A stretch of DNA of 64,000 nucleotides, from positions 434,001-498,000 of the forward strand of contig NZ_LT960614.1 in assembly GCF_900231165.1 (NCBI RefSeq), read 5' to 3'. The notes under the pieces were generated by a model. The model had not been told where the DNA came from. It worked only from the letters and a program-made list of their open reading frames with translations, and did not search any database. Made by a program: the position numbers and the translations under genes. Positions 36,459-46,757 of this stretch are shown one piece after another (positions within the stretch are counted from its first letter, which is position 1; every line of letters begins with the position of its first letter). The DNA is from Hartmannibacter diazotrophicus (lineage in GTDB: Bacteria; Pseudomonadota; Alphaproteobacteria; Rhizobiales; Pleomorphomonadaceae).

Positions 36459-37667
36459 ATGTCGGCGTTTGTTTCCCAAGGCACGGCTGGTGGCGGTCAA
36501 CCGTTACGTGTTCTTGTTGTCGACGACAGCAAGGCGGCACTGGCTGCGACGTTGAGCGTATTGGGCGAACTGCCGGGCATGACGATCGAAAGTTGTGTCA
36601 GCCCGATCGACGCCTATGCTCTCTGCAGCCGGACACCCTGCGATATCGTGCTGCTGGATTACGCGATGCCGGAACTGGACGGGATCGGCTTGACCAGGCG
36701 GCTGCGCGAGTTGCCCGGTCATGAAACGGTTCCGATCGTCATGATCACATCGTCGACGAGCAGCGACATCCGGCTCGAGGCGATCAAGGCGGGCGTCAAC
36801 GACTTCCTCAACAAGCCTTTCGACCCGGTGGAACTGCAGGCCCGGGTCTCCAATTTTGCCTCGCTGCGGCGCGCTCAACTCGAACTTGCCAGCCATGCGC
36901 TGCATCTGGAGCAGGCGGTCGAGCTGGCGACGGCCGAGATCGTTGCCCGGGAGGAAGAGATCATCTGGCGCCTGGCGCGGGCCATCGAGACCCGCGACGG
37001 CGGCACCGGACAGCATGTGTCTCGCGTGGCCTCGATTGCCAGCCTTCTGGCCGCCGGGCTTGGGTACGACGAAGCGCACTGCCGGATGATCTATCTGGCG
37101 ACCCCTCTGCACGATGTCGGCAAGATCGGGATCTCGGACAAGGTTCTCTGCAAGCCCGGTCGCCTGACGCCTGAAGAAATGGCGCATATGCGCCAGCATG
37201 TCGAAATCGGCGTTCGGCTTCTGGAAGACGGAACCTCCGAGTTGCTTCGGATCGCGGCTGCCATCGCGGGCGGTCATCACGAGCGATGGGACGGCACTGG
37301 CTACCCGGCGGGGCTCAAGGGGCAGGACATTCCGCTCGTGGCGCGGATCGTCGCGGTGGCCGACGTCTTCGACGCGCTCTGTTCGGAGCGGCCCTACAAG
37401 GCGGCCTGGTCCCTTCCGAAGGCCTATGCGGAAATCATCGCCTGCAGCGGCACCCAGTTCGACCCGGACTGCGTTGCGGTGTTCCGCCAGAGGTGGCCGG
37501 AAATCGTCGCCATCATGCATGGGAAAGAGGCCGCTGACGACAGGAGCGAGCCTTCGGTGGTCGAGGGCGGCTGGGTGCACGGCGCGAGGACCCTCCGCAT
37601 CGTCGGTGAACGGCGGCAGACAGGGCGTTGGTCGCCTGCATTCATGGATCAGGGAGAGCGGAATTGA
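36459..37667 (+). CDS. response regulator with HD-GYP phosphodiesterase domain (RpfG-like)
   Basis: Two-component output protein predicted to degrade cyclic di-GMP. 402 residues: receiver (~15-135, acceptor Asp67 in LLDYAMPELDG) and HD-GYP domain (~165-350) with His186, HDVGKIG at 218-224 and HHERWDGTGYPAGL from 273. ATG 36459 has GGAG nine bases upstream. The following gene starts on a TTG overlapping this stop, so the two are coupled. Confidence 0.92.
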   Translation: MSAFVSQGTAGGGQPLRVLVVDDSKAALAATLSVLGELPGMTIESCVSPIDAYALCSRTPCDIVLLDYAMPELDGIGLTRRLRELPGHETVPIVMITSSTSSDIRLEAIKAGVNDFLNKPFDPVELQARVSNFASLRRAQLELASHALHLEQAVELATAEIVAREEEIIWRLARAIETRDGGTGQHVSRVASIASLLAAGLGYDEAHCRMIYLATPLHDVGKIGISDKVLCKPGRLTPEEMAHMRQHVEIGVRLLEDGTSELLRIAAAIAGGHHERWDGTGYPAGLKGQDIPLVARIVAVADVFDALCSERPYKAAWSLPKAYAEIIACSGTQFDPDCVAVFRQRWPEIVAIMHGKEAADDRSEPSVVEGGWVHGARTLRIVGERRQTGRWSPAFMDQGERN

Positions 37668-39382
37668 GTGCTGTCGCGACTTCGGCGTTTTCGGATCTCG
37701 ACGAGATTGCGAACCGCCTTCAGCACGCCCGCGCCGGAATCGAGGAGCGCTTCATCGACGGCGGCACCGCGCTCATGTCCACGCATGACATCGTGGACAC
37801 ACTGATCCGCACCATCGGCGAAATCACCGGGGCGCTGGAAGCGGGCGCGATTGCACGGACGCCCGAGGGATTGCGGCAGACCGTGCAGGAACTGAGCGCA
37901 CTGGCCGAGACGGAGCGCATGCGCCAGGAAACGCTGGCCCGCGTTCTGAAAGAAGGTCAGGCAAGCGAACCGCTGATCCAGCAGATGAACAAGGCGCTCG
38001 GCTATCTGAAGACATGCGCGATGGCGACGCGGATCACCGGCGCCGGGATGGATGAGCTCACCAGTTTTGCCGACGACATCTCGTCCTATGTCGGAGATGC
38101 GGCACATCAGGTGGCCCGCTTCTCCGAAAAGGTGAGCGGGTTCAACGGACGGCTCGCCGAGGCCTGCGCCAATGGCGGCAAGGTCACGGCGGCCTATGGC
38201 AACAAGATTCCGGATGTCGCGGAAGCGCTGACATCGGCGGCCGAGGCCATCGCCGCGCGGCGGGATGAACTCGATGACGTGGCAGCCACCGTCTGCCGGT
38301 TGGCCGAAGGCGTGCGGACGCGGGTCGCCAAGGTTCTGTCCGCGCTGCAGATTGGTGATGTCACCCGGCAGCGGATCGAGCATGTCGAAGCCGGTGTCGA
38401 TCTGGTGCGGCAGATGGCGCGGCGCCGACCCGGCGCCAGGCCCGATGCATTCGAAACGCTGGCCCTGCAATTGCTGCATGCCCAGGTCGAGGCCCTGACC
38501 GATGACTTTCAGTGCCAGACCAGGGACATCGTCGGGATCATCCACGGCTTCGCCGGGGAGGCTCAGTCGATCCTGGCCTTGCACGGCATGGCGGGCGGAC
38601 CCTCCACCGGCACCGACGGCATCGCCGAGGCGGAGGCGGCGGTTCGCGTCGCGCGGCACTTCGTGCGTGACATCGAGGACTCCCGCGCCCGCGCACGGGA
38701 AGCCTGCCTCGAGACGATCGAGACCGTTTCCGACCTGCTGAGCAACATCGGCTCGATCGGCAATCTGCGTAACGTGCGCGACGACATCCGATGCCTGGCC
38801 ATCAATGCCTACCTGCGCAGCTACCGTCTCGGGCCGAAGGGGCGGTCCGTCGGCGTCATCGCGACCGAGATGGGCCTTGTCGCGGAGAAGCTGGGCGGCC
38901 ACGTCGATGATGTCCTTGGGCAAATTTCCAGCCTGGAAACGGCGACGTCCGACCTGCGAATGGCCGAAGGCGAGGAACAGGGCGCGCTCACAGGCCGGCT
39001 GGACGACGTGATGGGGCTTCTGCGCGAGGTGAACGGCAGGATGGATGCCCTCCTGGCCGATCTGACGCGTCAGGGCGGCGCGGCGGCTTCGACGATCGGC
39101 GAGATCGCTGGCGGGATCGATTTCCAGAAGGGCCTCGGTCAGACCCTCACGGAATGCACGTCGCTGCTGGCGTCGCAAGGGGGCATGGCCGACAAGGCCG
39201 CCGCGCTGGCGGACGAGCGTCTGGAGGCCTTCTCCGATCAGCTTTTCGCTCTCTACACCATGGCCGCGGAGCGCGACGTTCATCAGAAGTTCATCCCCGT
39301 TCATTCGGCCGCGCCCGCGCCCGCCGCGGAAGGGGCAGCGATCGCCGACGACGAGGATCTGTTCGAGGACGCGCTGTTCTAG
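37664..39382 (+). CDS. large coiled-coil chemotaxis-associated protein with CheZ-like DxxxQ motif
   Basis: 572 residues, soluble, almost entirely helical, with heptad-rich stretches. It is not a receptor: no membrane segment, HAMP domain or MCP hairpin is seen. At residues 226-240 it reads SALQIGDVTRQRIEH; the Asp232-x3-Gln236 spacing equals the catalytic Asp/Gln of CheZ phosphatases (DLTGQ). A late IDFQKGLGQTL may be a second copy. The C-terminus is acidic (EDLFEDALF), reminiscent of CheZ tails that bind CheY. The start is TTG 37664, preceded by GGGAGAG and overlapping the previous stop. The function is unproven. Confidence 0.6.
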   Translation: MSAVATSAFSDLDEIANRLQHARAGIEERFIDGGTALMSTHDIVDTLIRTIGEITGALEAGAIARTPEGLRQTVQELSALAETERMRQETLARVLKEGQASEPLIQQMNKALGYLKTCAMATRITGAGMDELTSFADDISSYVGDAAHQVARFSEKVSGFNGRLAEACANGGKVTAAYGNKIPDVAEALTSAAEAIAARRDELDDVAATVCRLAEGVRTRVAKVLSALQIGDVTRQRIEHVEAGVDLVRQMARRRPGARPDAFETLALQLLHAQVEALTDDFQCQTRDIVGIIHGFAGEAQSILALHGMAGGPSTGTDGIAEAEAAVRVARHFVRDIEDSRARAREACLETIETVSDLLSNIGSIGNLRNVRDDIRCLAINAYLRSYRLGPKGRSVGVIATEMGLVAEKLGGHVDDVLGQISSLETATSDLRMAEGEEQGALTGRLDDVMGLLREVNGRMDALLADLTRQGGAAASTIGEIAGGIDFQKGLGQTLTECTSLLASQGGMADKAAALADERLEAFSDQLFALYTMAAERDVHQKFIPVHSAAPAPAAEGAAIADDEDLFEDALF

Positions 39383-39562
39383 CCGGCGACGCAAGGCCAG
39401 CGGACCCGGCTCGCGACCGCGCCTGGAGGCAGCGTAACGGCAGCATCCGACTGATGCGGTTGGAAGTAGATATTTGGGAAGAAAAGACTGAAATACATAA
39501 TACCATTATAGATATTTTAAGTATTGTTGTGAATTATCATCAACATTAGATGGTATTGAGGA
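39383..39562. other. 180-bp AT-rich gap before the chemotaxis cluster
   Basis: No gene. Bases 39465-39560 are AT-rich (runs such as ATAATACCATTATAG and TTTTAAGTATTG) and are the likely promoter for STAS-cheY-cheA-cheW. GAGGA lies just before the first ATG. Confidence 0.45.
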
Positions 39563-39889
39563 ATGAAAATGCGGCAAGATGAGAAGAATAGAAGATCTAT
39601 TGATCTTCCGCGCGATCTGTCCATTCGCGGAATTGCAGAGGTTCATGCTGCTATGCTCGATGCCATGGCCGAGAGTGGGGACTTCGTCCTTGTCCTGCCC
39701 GATGCCGCGATGCCGGACGTCAGCTTCGTCCAGCTCGTGGAGGCGGCGCGCCTCAAGGCGGAAATGGCGGGCGGGTCTCTCTCGCTGTCGAAGGCCGCCG
39801 ACGGCCCGCTTCATGCCGTGCTCGAGCGCGGCGGCTTTCTCACCGACATGCGTCCTCAGGACGCGAAGTTTTGGCTGCACCAGGAGTAA
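39563..39889 (+). CDS. STAS-domain protein of the chemotaxis cluster
   Basis: 108 residues with an anti-sigma-antagonist-like (STAS) fold: strand-helix pattern IDLPRDLSIRGIAEVHAAML, then FVLVLPDAAMPDVSFVQLVEAARLKAE. The serine-phosphorylation site of SpoIIAA types is not clear (DVSF may occupy it). Small genes in this position occur upstream of cheY in rhizobial che operons, where CheS of Sinorhizobium binds CheA; equivalence here is inference. ATG 39569 is an alternative start with better ribosome-site spacing. Confidence 0.7.
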   Translation: MKMRQDEKNRRSIDLPRDLSIRGIAEVHAAMLDAMAESGDFVLVLPDAAMPDVSFVQLVEAARLKAEMAGGSLSLSKAADGPLHAVLERGGFLTDMRPQDAKFWLHQE

Positions 39890-39894
39890 GAGCA

Positions 39895-40263
39895 GTGGGC
39901 GCGAGCATTCTCACAGTCGACGATTCCAGTTCGGTCCGCATGACCACGCGAATGGCGCTTTCGAGCGCGGGCTACACGGTCACCGAGGCCGTTGATGGCA
40001 AGGATGGCCTTGCCAAGGCCACCAGCGGACGGTTCGACATGATCGTGACCGATCTCAACATGCCGAACATGAACGGCATCGAGATGATCGAGGCGCTCCG
40101 GCGCACACCGGGGCAGGTCGGCGTGCCGATCCTGTTCCTGACGACCGAATCCGATGCCGGCATGAAGGGGCGGGCCAAGGCGGCCGGCGCGACCGGCTGG
40201 CTGACCAAGCCCTTCGAACCCGACCAGCTCGTCAAGCTCGTCAGGAAGGTCTTGGGACGATGA
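39895..40263 (+). CDS. cheY: chemotaxis response regulator CheY
   Basis: Single-domain receiver phosphorylated by CheA. 122 residues with the acidic pair at Asp9-Asp10, acceptor Asp53 in MIVTDLNMPNMNG, the switch threonine in LFLTTES and the conserved lysine in WLTKPFEP. The start is GTG 39895 with AGGAG eight bases upstream. It overlaps cheA by four bases. Confidence 0.93.
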   Translation: MGASILTVDDSSSVRMTTRMALSSAGYTVTEAVDGKDGLAKATSGRFDMIVTDLNMPNMNGIEMIEALRRTPGQVGVPILFLTTESDAGMKGRAKAAGATGWLTKPFEPDQLVKLVRKVLGR

Positions 40264-42365
40264 ATTCTCTCGACCCGATCGACGTCTTCCGCACCGAGGC
40301 CGCCGAGCTTCTGGAGCAGATCGAGCAGGGGCTTCTGGATCTGGAGCATCGTCTCGACGATGCCTCGCTGATCGACGCGGTTTTCCGCGGGCTCCACACC
40401 CTCAAGGGATCGGGGTCGATGTTCGGCTTCGACGCCCTTGCCTCCTTCACCCATCATTGCGAAACGGCCTTCGACCGCGTTCGCAAGGGCATTTCGCCGG
40501 CGACGCCTGAACTCGTGACCGCGGTTCTCGCCGCCCGCGACCACATGCGCACGCTGGTCGAAAATCCCGACGGCAGCGACGAAGCCGTCGGCCGCCAATT
40601 GCTGGAGCAGCTGCAACGCGCTGTCGAAAGCGGCGGCGATGCCGGCGCGGCAACCGAAACGGTGCCCGAGGAATCCGTAACGGAACGTGCCGAGGTCGAG
40701 GCCGGCGAGGCGGACGAGCCCGTCGCATGGCTCATCCGGCTGACACTGCCCGACAATGCAATGGCGAACGGCACCAATCCGCTCGCGCTCCTTGACGAAC
40801 TGCGGGATCTCGGTCCCTGCGAGATCAAGGCCGACGCAAGCCGCGTGCCGCCGCTCGACCGGCTGGTCCCGACGGAGTTGCATCTGTCGTGGACCGTTCG
40901 TCTTCGCACCACGAAGCCGCGTGCCGACATCGAGGATGTCTTCATCTTCGTCATGGACGACATGGCGCTGACCATCGAACGCGAGGACGAGGCCGGAAAG
41001 TCCGAAGAGGCCGGCGTCGCCGAGGCACCCGCTTCGAACGAAACGGTCAGCCAGTCGGCGGCATCGGCCGATGCGGCGGACGAGGAGCCGGCGGCCCGCG
41101 CCCCGGCCAAGGCCGCAGCGCCCGCGCAGCCAGCCGAGGCGTCCGCAGCCGAGTCCCGTGGCACCGTCCGCGAACTGCCCCAGAAGCGTGTCAGCGAAAG
41201 CGTGCGCGTGCCGGCGGAACGGCTCGACGAACTGATGGACCGGGTCGGAGAACTGGTGATCGCCCAGTCGCGTCTGTCCCAGATCGCCAGCAGCAGCATC
41301 GACGTTCATCTGCGCTCGGTCAGCGAGGAGGTTGAACGGCTCGCCAGCGAGTTGCGCGACACCATGATGGTGCTGCGCATGGTGCCGGTGGCAACGCTCT
41401 TCGGCCGGTTCCGCCGGCTGATCCACGACCTCAGCCGCGAGACCGGCAAGCAGATCGAACTGATCACCGAGGGCGAGACCACCGAGGTTGACAAGACCGT
41501 CATCGAGCGGCTGGCCGATCCCCTGATCCATCTGGTGCGAAACTCCATCGACCATGGGCTGGAGCAGCCGGCCGACCGTCTTGCGGTCGGCAAGACGGAG
41601 TCGGGACGGATTACCCTTTCCGCCCGCCAGGCCGGCGGTGAGGTCATCATCTCGATCACCGACGACGGCCGCGGCATCGATCGCGAACGGGTGCGTGCAA
41701 AGGCCGAATCTTCCGGCCTCGTCGCCCCCGGGCAGGCGCTGTCCGATCAGGAGCTTCTGCAACTCATTTTCGCGCCCGGCTTTTCCACCGCGGCCACGAT
41801 CACGAGCCTTTCCGGCCGCGGCGTCGGCATGGATGTGGTCAAGAAGACGGTCGAGGCGCTGCGCGGTGCCATCGACGTCAAGAGCACGCCCGGCGAGGGA
41901 TCGAACATTTCCCTCCGCATTCCGCTGACGCTGGCGATCATCGACGGACTGCTGGTCCGTGTCGGGACGGGCCGCTACGTCATTCCGCTCTCGGCGGTGG
42001 AGGAATGTCTCGAGCTCTCGTCGGAGGACGATGTCCGCTCGCAGGGGCGCAGCTTCATCTCGCTGCGCAACACCCTCGTTCCCTTCATCCGGCTGCGCGA
42101 ACTCTTCCGCACCGGCACCGAACCGGACACGTTCCAGAAGATCGTCGTGGTCTCCACCGGCTCCGAACGGGTCGGGCTCGTCGTCGATCAGATCATCGGC
42201 GACCACCAGACGGTCATCAAGTCGATGTCCAAGCTTCACAACGACGTGGCCACCTTCTCCGGGGCCACCATCCTGGGCGACGGCAGCGTTGCCCTCATTC
42301 TGGACGTCGGCCACCTCGTGGCCGCGGGGCAGCAGCAGGAGGCGCAATTGCGCAAGGCAGGATGA
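40260..42365 (+). CDS. cheA: chemotaxis histidine kinase CheA
   Basis: Cytoplasmic kinase that relays receptor signals to CheY and CheB. 701 residues: HPt domain with phospho-acceptor His46 in FRGLHTLKGSGSMFGF, a linker/response-regulator-binding region (~150-245), an Ala/Glu-rich spacer, dimerisation domain (~310-370), ATPase with HLVRNSIDHGLE, DDGRGID and GRGVGMDVVKK, and a C-terminal CheW-like domain. It overlaps cheY and cheW by four bases. Confidence 0.96.
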   Translation: MNSLDPIDVFRTEAAELLEQIEQGLLDLEHRLDDASLIDAVFRGLHTLKGSGSMFGFDALASFTHHCETAFDRVRKGISPATPELVTAVLAARDHMRTLVENPDGSDEAVGRQLLEQLQRAVESGGDAGAATETVPEESVTERAEVEAGEADEPVAWLIRLTLPDNAMANGTNPLALLDELRDLGPCEIKADASRVPPLDRLVPTELHLSWTVRLRTTKPRADIEDVFIFVMDDMALTIEREDEAGKSEEAGVAEAPASNETVSQSAASADAADEEPAARAPAKAAAPAQPAEASAAESRGTVRELPQKRVSESVRVPAERLDELMDRVGELVIAQSRLSQIASSSIDVHLRSVSEEVERLASELRDTMMVLRMVPVATLFGRFRRLIHDLSRETGKQIELITEGETTEVDKTVIERLADPLIHLVRNSIDHGLEQPADRLAVGKTESGRITLSARQAGGEVIISITDDGRGIDRERVRAKAESSGLVAPGQALSDQELLQLIFAPGFSTAATITSLSGRGVGMDVVKKTVEALRGAIDVKSTPGEGSNISLRIPLTLAIIDGLLVRVGTGRYVIPLSAVEECLELSSEDDVRSQGRSFISLRNTLVPFIRLRELFRTGTEPDTFQKIVVVSTGSERVGLVVDQIIGDHQTVIKSMSKLHNDVATFSGATILGDGSVALILDVGHLVAAGQQQEAQLRKAG

Positions 42366-42874
42366 GCGCGCTCGCAATCGGAACGACCGGCGATCATTGG
42401 GATTATGCCGATGAGATCGAGGCTCTCACATTCGATCTCGGAGGCGAAACCTTTGCCCTTGAGGCCGTCAACGTCCAGGAAATCCTCGATCTTCTGCCCG
42501 AAACCCCGGTGCCGGGCGCAAAACCCTTCGTCGCGAGCGTCATCAACTTTCGCGGCAAGGTGATTCCGCTGGCCGATCTCCGCCTGGCGTTCGGGATGGA
42601 GGCGGTGGCGTCGACGATCGACAGCCGCATCGTGGTCATCGAGCTTCACCTCGACGGCGAACCGACGCTGATCGGCCTTCGCACCGACAAGGTCAACGAG
42701 ACCACGACCCTGACCCGGGAGGCGAGCGAGCCTCCGCCGAGCCTGGGAATGCGCTGGCCACCCGACTACATCGACTGCGTCGTCAAGCGCGGCGCCGATT
42801 TCATCATCATCCCCAATCTGAAGGCGCTCTTCGCGACCGCCGGGTCTCGCTTCTCTGCCGCAGAGATGAACTGA
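42362..42874 (+). CDS. cheW: chemotaxis coupling protein CheW
   Basis: Adaptor that joins CheA to receptors. 170 residues with the two-lobed CheW fold: [43 protein letters not shown] and a C-terminal lobe (LKALFATA). The ATG overlaps the cheA stop by four bases. A receptor gene starts 28 bases later behind AAGGAG. Confidence 0.93.
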   Translation: MSALAIGTTGDHWDYADEIEALTFDLGGETFALEAVNVQEILDLLPETPVPGAKPFVASVINFRGKVIPLADLRLAFGMEAVASTIDSRIVVIELHLDGEPTLIGLRTDKVNETTTLTREASEPPPSLGMRWPPDYIDCVVKRGADFIIIPNLKALFATAGSRFSAAEMN

Positions 42875-42902
42875 GATATCTCCAGGAAGGAGAAAATCTG
42901 TC

Positions 42903-44606
42903 ATGCGTGCCACCATCAAGCTGAAACTCGCCACGACATTCGGCTTTCTGATTCTGATGCTGATGGGACTTGCCGGATATGGCATCCTCAATCTCGGCAG
43001 CCTCAATACGACCCTCAGCGAAGTGCTCAATGGCCCTGCCTATCGCATGGAACTCGCGCAGGGCATGAACATTGCCGATCTCCAGCAGATCCGGCAGCAG
43101 AAGAACTTGCTGGCGGCCACCAGCATGAGCGATATGCGCAGCTACATCGAGCAGTCGGACGCGGCGCGCAAGGACTTCAACGATCAGTTCCAGGCCGTGA
43201 TGGCGGTCGCGACCGAGCAGGGCAAGGTCTTCTGGGGCAAGCTCGACGCGGCCTATTCGGAGTTCGTCAAGGAAGACGATCGCATCCGCGAACTGATGCT
43301 TGCCGGCGACACCATGGGCGCCAAAACCGTCTCGTCCGGACGGGCCCGCGAACTGGCGACGCAGATCGACGGGCTGCTGGCTGAAGTGATCGAGCTTGAA
43401 AAAGACCGTCTGAAGGAAGCCAATGCTGCCGCCGAGGCCCAGTATCAGGAAGCCCGGACCGTCAGCCTGGCGATCACGGCCGTAGCCCTTGTGATTGCCA
43501 TTATTGCCGCCTTCTGGATCGCGATGACGATCAGCAAGGGTCTGAAGTCCGCGGTCGGCGCCGTGCAGAAGGTCTCCGACGGCGATCTCACCTCGATGGC
43601 CGAGGTCCGCTCCCGCGACGAGATCGGCGAACTGCTTGGCCACGTCAACACGATGATCGAGCGCCTGCGCGGCATCGTCGGCGACGCCATCGCCGCCTCC
43701 GACAACGTGTCGGCCGGCAGCCAGCAACTTTCGGCGGCCTCCGAGCAGATCGCCCAGGGCGCCACCGAACAGGCCTCGTCCGCCGAGGAAGCCTCTGCCT
43801 CGATGGAGGAAATGGCCTCCAACATCAAGCAGAACGCCGACAACGCGGCCCAGACCGAGAAGATCGCCCGCCAGTCGGCCAAGGACGCCGAGGCAAGCGG
43901 CGAGGCGGTCGCCCAAGCGGTCGAGGCGATGCGCACCATCGCCGAGAAGATCGGCATCGTGCAGGAAATCGCCCGCCAGACCGACCTTCTCGCCCTCAAC
44001 GCGGCCGTCGAGGCGGCCCGCGCCGGCGAGCATGGCAAGGGCTTCGCGGTGGTCGCCTCGGAAGTGCGCAAGCTCGCCGAGCGCTCCCAGGCGGCGGCGA
44101 CCGAGATCAGCGCGATGTCGGGCGGCACGGTGAAGTCGGCCCAGGAAGCCGGCGAGATGCTGAACCGCCTGGTGCCGGATATCCGCAAGACGGCCGAACT
44201 GGTCTCCGAAATCTCGGCGGCCTGCCGCGAGCAGGATATCGGCGCCTCCCAGATCAACGAGGCGATCCAGCAGCTCGACAAGGTGACGCAGCAGAACGCT
44301 GGCGCCTCGGAAGAGATGTCGGCGACCTCCGAGGAACTCGCCGCCCAGGCCGAGGAACTCCAGGCCTCGATCGCCTTCTTCAAGGTGGATACTGCAGGCT
44401 CCGGCAAGCGCGCCGTTCGCCAGCCCGTCCAGTCCAAATCGGTCGTTGCACCGAAGGCAAAGCCGGCCGCCAAGCCGGCGGCCAGGAAGGCGCAGACGGT
44501 CGACCACAGCGTGGCGTCCCAGCAGGCACGCGCCAAGGGCTTCGCCCTGGACATGTCCATGGGCGGCCCCGACGCCGACGACGCCGACTTCAGACAGAGT
44601 GCCTGA
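42903..44606 (+). CDS. methyl-accepting chemotaxis protein
   Basis: Receptor of 567 residues: a membrane helix at ~12-31, a periplasmic four-helix sensing domain of ~150 residues (with the motif [17 protein letters not shown]), a second membrane helix at ~186-207, HAMP (~208-262) and a cytoplasmic signalling hairpin whose tip reads [24 protein letters not shown]. The C-terminal tail [18 protein letters not shown] is shared with the next receptor. No CheR-binding NWETF-type pentapeptide is present. The ligand is unknown. Confidence 0.93.
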   Translation: MRATIKLKLATTFGFLILMLMGLAGYGILNLGSLNTTLSEVLNGPAYRMELAQGMNIADLQQIRQQKNLLAATSMSDMRSYIEQSDAARKDFNDQFQAVMAVATEQGKVFWGKLDAAYSEFVKEDDRIRELMLAGDTMGAKTVSSGRARELATQIDGLLAEVIELEKDRLKEANAAAEAQYQEARTVSLAITAVALVIAIIAAFWIAMTISKGLKSAVGAVQKVSDGDLTSMAEVRSRDEIGELLGHVNTMIERLRGIVGDAIAASDNVSAGSQQLSAASEQIAQGATEQASSAEEASASMEEMASNIKQNADNAAQTEKIARQSAKDAEASGEAVAQAVEAMRTIAEKIGIVQEIARQTDLLALNAAVEAARAGEHGKGFAVVASEVRKLAERSQAAATEISAMSGGTVKSAQEAGEMLNRLVPDIRKTAELVSEISAACREQDIGASQINEAIQQLDKVTQQNAGASEEMSATSEELAAQAEELQASIAFFKVDTAGSGKRAVRQPVQSKSVVAPKAKPAAKPAARKAQTVDHSVASQQARAKGFALDMSMGGPDADDADFRQSA

Positions 44607-44618
44607 TGTCATGATCAG

Positions 44619-44652
44619 AGCCGGGCGGGGTCCATCGGACAGCCGCCCGGCT
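44619..44652 (+). terminator. hairpin after the first receptor gene
   Basis: AGCCGGGCGG (44619-44628) pairs perfectly with CCGCCCGGCT (44643-44652) across a 14-base loop. The tail TCCAGATTATGC is weakly U-rich. It lies 12 bases after the mcp stop and may reduce read-through to the second receptor. Confidence 0.5.
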
Positions 44653-44808
44653 TCCAGATTATGCGGCCGCTGATTGCCTGGCCTCGAATGCGATAGCGCG
44701 TGAGAGACCGGTCAACAGGAAGTCGCCGTCCCGCGATCCGAATTCCAATCCCAACGCATTAGATGGCCGCCATCGGTTGGTTCCGACGTCCATCAGGGGC
44801 TTTTGAGC

Positions 44809-46755
44809 ATGTTGAACAACCTCTCGATTCCGAAGAAGCTCATTCTCGTGATGGGCCTCATCATCCTTACCGCGCTGGCCATCAATAGCCTCGTGCTGAT
44901 GAAGTCCAACGAGGTCAAGCAGACGACATTCTGGAACGATCACACGATGAAGGTGATCGGCGCCGCCAATGAGATCGTTTCCAGCATGGTCAATCAGGAA
45001 ACGGGCTATCGCGGCTTTCTTCTTTCCGGTGATGACAAATTTCTCGAGCCCTACCGGGCTGGCTGGGAAGGCTTCCAGAAGTCCTGGAACGAGATCAAGA
45101 CCCTGACGTCCGACAATCCGCTGCAGCAGCAGCGCCTCGACGAGGTTCGCCAGCTGGCCGAAAAGTGGCACAACACGATCGCCGAGCGTGCGATTGCCAT
45201 GATGGCGCGGCCGGAAATGCAGCAGACGGCGCGCCAGATCGAGATCTCCGGCGCCGGCAAGGAGTCGATGGACGGATTGCGCAAGCAGGTCGCGGACATC
45301 ATCGAAACCGAAGCGGGCCTTCTGAAGACGCGTCAGGACGCGCAGGCGAGTGCGCTTGAGACGGTGACGGAAGCGATCATCGCCGGACTGGCCATCAGCA
45401 TCGTCATCTCGATTGGCGCCACCTTCCTGATGACGCGGACGATCGCCAGGCCGATCGGCGAAGTGAACGGCGCACTGGCCAAGCTGGCCTTGCCGCTTGA
45501 GACCGGCCGCAAGGACGAGATCGGTCAGATGCAGGGTGCCGCACAGGCTGTGGAAGCGGCATTCCGTGACATTTCGGACGTGCTGAAATCGGTGTCGGTC
45601 GGCGACCTCAGCAAGAAGCTCGATCGCGACTATGGCGCCTTGAGCAGCGAGGTCGGCCGCAATCTCACCGAGATGGTCGATAACCTTGGCAAGACGGCCC
45701 AGATTGCCGACCAGATCGCCAATGGCGACCTGACCGTGACACCGAAGCCGCTGTCCGACAAGGACACGCTGGGCCTCGCGCTTCTGGCCATGGTCGAGCG
45801 TCTGCGCGCCGTGGTCTCCGATGCGCTCGCCGCCGCGGACAACGTCTCGGCCGGCAGCCAGCAGGTGTCCGCCGGTTCCGAACAGCTTTCGCAGGGCGCC
45901 ACCGAGCAGGCCTCGTCCGCCGAGGAAGCCTCGGCCTCAATGGAGGAGATGGCCTCCAACATCAAGCAGAACGCCGATAACGCGGCCCAGACCGAGAAGA
46001 TCGCTCGCCAGTCGTCCAAGGATGCGGAAATCTCCGGCCAGGCCGTCGACAAGGCCGTCGGCGCGATGCGCACGATTGCCGAGAAGATTTCCATCGTCCA
46101 GGAAATCGCCCGCCAGACCGACCTTCTTGCCCTCAACGCGGCCGTCGAGGCGGCCCGCGCCGGCGAGCACGGCAAGGGCTTCGCGGTGGTGGCCTCGGAA
46201 GTGCGCAAGCTCGCCGAGCGGTCCCAGGCGGCTGCGGCCGAAATCTCGGGCCTCTCCGGCGAAACGGTCAAGGTTGCCACCGAAGCCGGCGAGATGCTGA
46301 ACCGCCTGGTGCCGGATATCCGCAAGACCGCCGAACTGGTCTCCGAAATCTCGGCGGCCTGCCGTGAACAGGATATCGGCGCCTCCCAGATCAACGAGGC
46401 CATCCAGCAGCTCGACAAGGTGACGCAGCAGAACGCCGGCGCCTCGGAAGAGATGTCGGCGACCTCCGAGGAACTCGCCGCCCAGGCCGAGGAACTCCAG
46501 GCCTCGATCGCCTTCTTCAAGATCGAGACCTCGGCGGCGGCATCGCAGCGGGCAAGGACGGCCAACAGCAAGCCGGTGCAGGCGTTCGCAACGAGCGGCA
46601 AGAGCGTCCGGCCGGCCGCCGGCCGTGCTCCCATGCCGGCCTCGAAGCGCAAGTCGTCCGTTGCCGATCAGCAGGAGCGTGCCCGCGGTTTCGCCCTCGA
46701 CCTCGCCATGGGCGGCCCCGACGAGGACGACTCCGACTTCAAAGCGAGCGCCTGA
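44809..46755 (+). CDS. methyl-accepting chemotaxis protein with CHASE3-like sensor
   Basis: Receptor of 648 residues: membrane helix ~8-28, periplasmic CHASE3-like domain (~35-175, with [20 protein letters not shown], its hallmark), second membrane helix ~190-210, two HAMP-like stretches (~211-330) and the MCP signalling hairpin (tip [24 protein letters not shown]). The signalling half is nearly identical to that of the preceding receptor at the DNA level. ATG 44809 is chosen; TTG 44803 is also in frame. The tail ends [15 protein letters not shown]. Confidence 0.93.
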   Translation: MLNNLSIPKKLILVMGLIILTALAINSLVLMKSNEVKQTTFWNDHTMKVIGAANEIVSSMVNQETGYRGFLLSGDDKFLEPYRAGWEGFQKSWNEIKTLTSDNPLQQQRLDEVRQLAEKWHNTIAERAIAMMARPEMQQTARQIEISGAGKESMDGLRKQVADIIETEAGLLKTRQDAQASALETVTEAIIAGLAISIVISIGATFLMTRTIARPIGEVNGALAKLALPLETGRKDEIGQMQGAAQAVEAAFRDISDVLKSVSVGDLSKKLDRDYGALSSEVGRNLTEMVDNLGKTAQIADQIANGDLTVTPKPLSDKDTLGLALLAMVERLRAVVSDALAAADNVSAGSQQVSAGSEQLSQGATEQASSAEEASASMEEMASNIKQNADNAAQTEKIARQSSKDAEISGQAVDKAVGAMRTIAEKISIVQEIARQTDLLALNAAVEAARAGEHGKGFAVVASEVRKLAERSQAAAAEISGLSGETVKVATEAGEMLNRLVPDIRKTAELVSEISAACREQDIGASQINEAIQQLDKVTQQNAGASEEMSATSEELAAQAEELQASIAFFKIETSAAASQRARTANSKPVQAFATSGKSVRPAAGRAPMPASKRKSSVADQQERARGFALDLAMGGPDEDDSDFKASA

Positions 46756-46757
46756 CC

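Noticed and set aside
36174-36500. 108-codon minus-strand frame upstream of and into the HD-GYP gene
   Set aside because: Low-complexity translation of AT-rich promoter DNA, no ribosome site, overlaps a certain gene.
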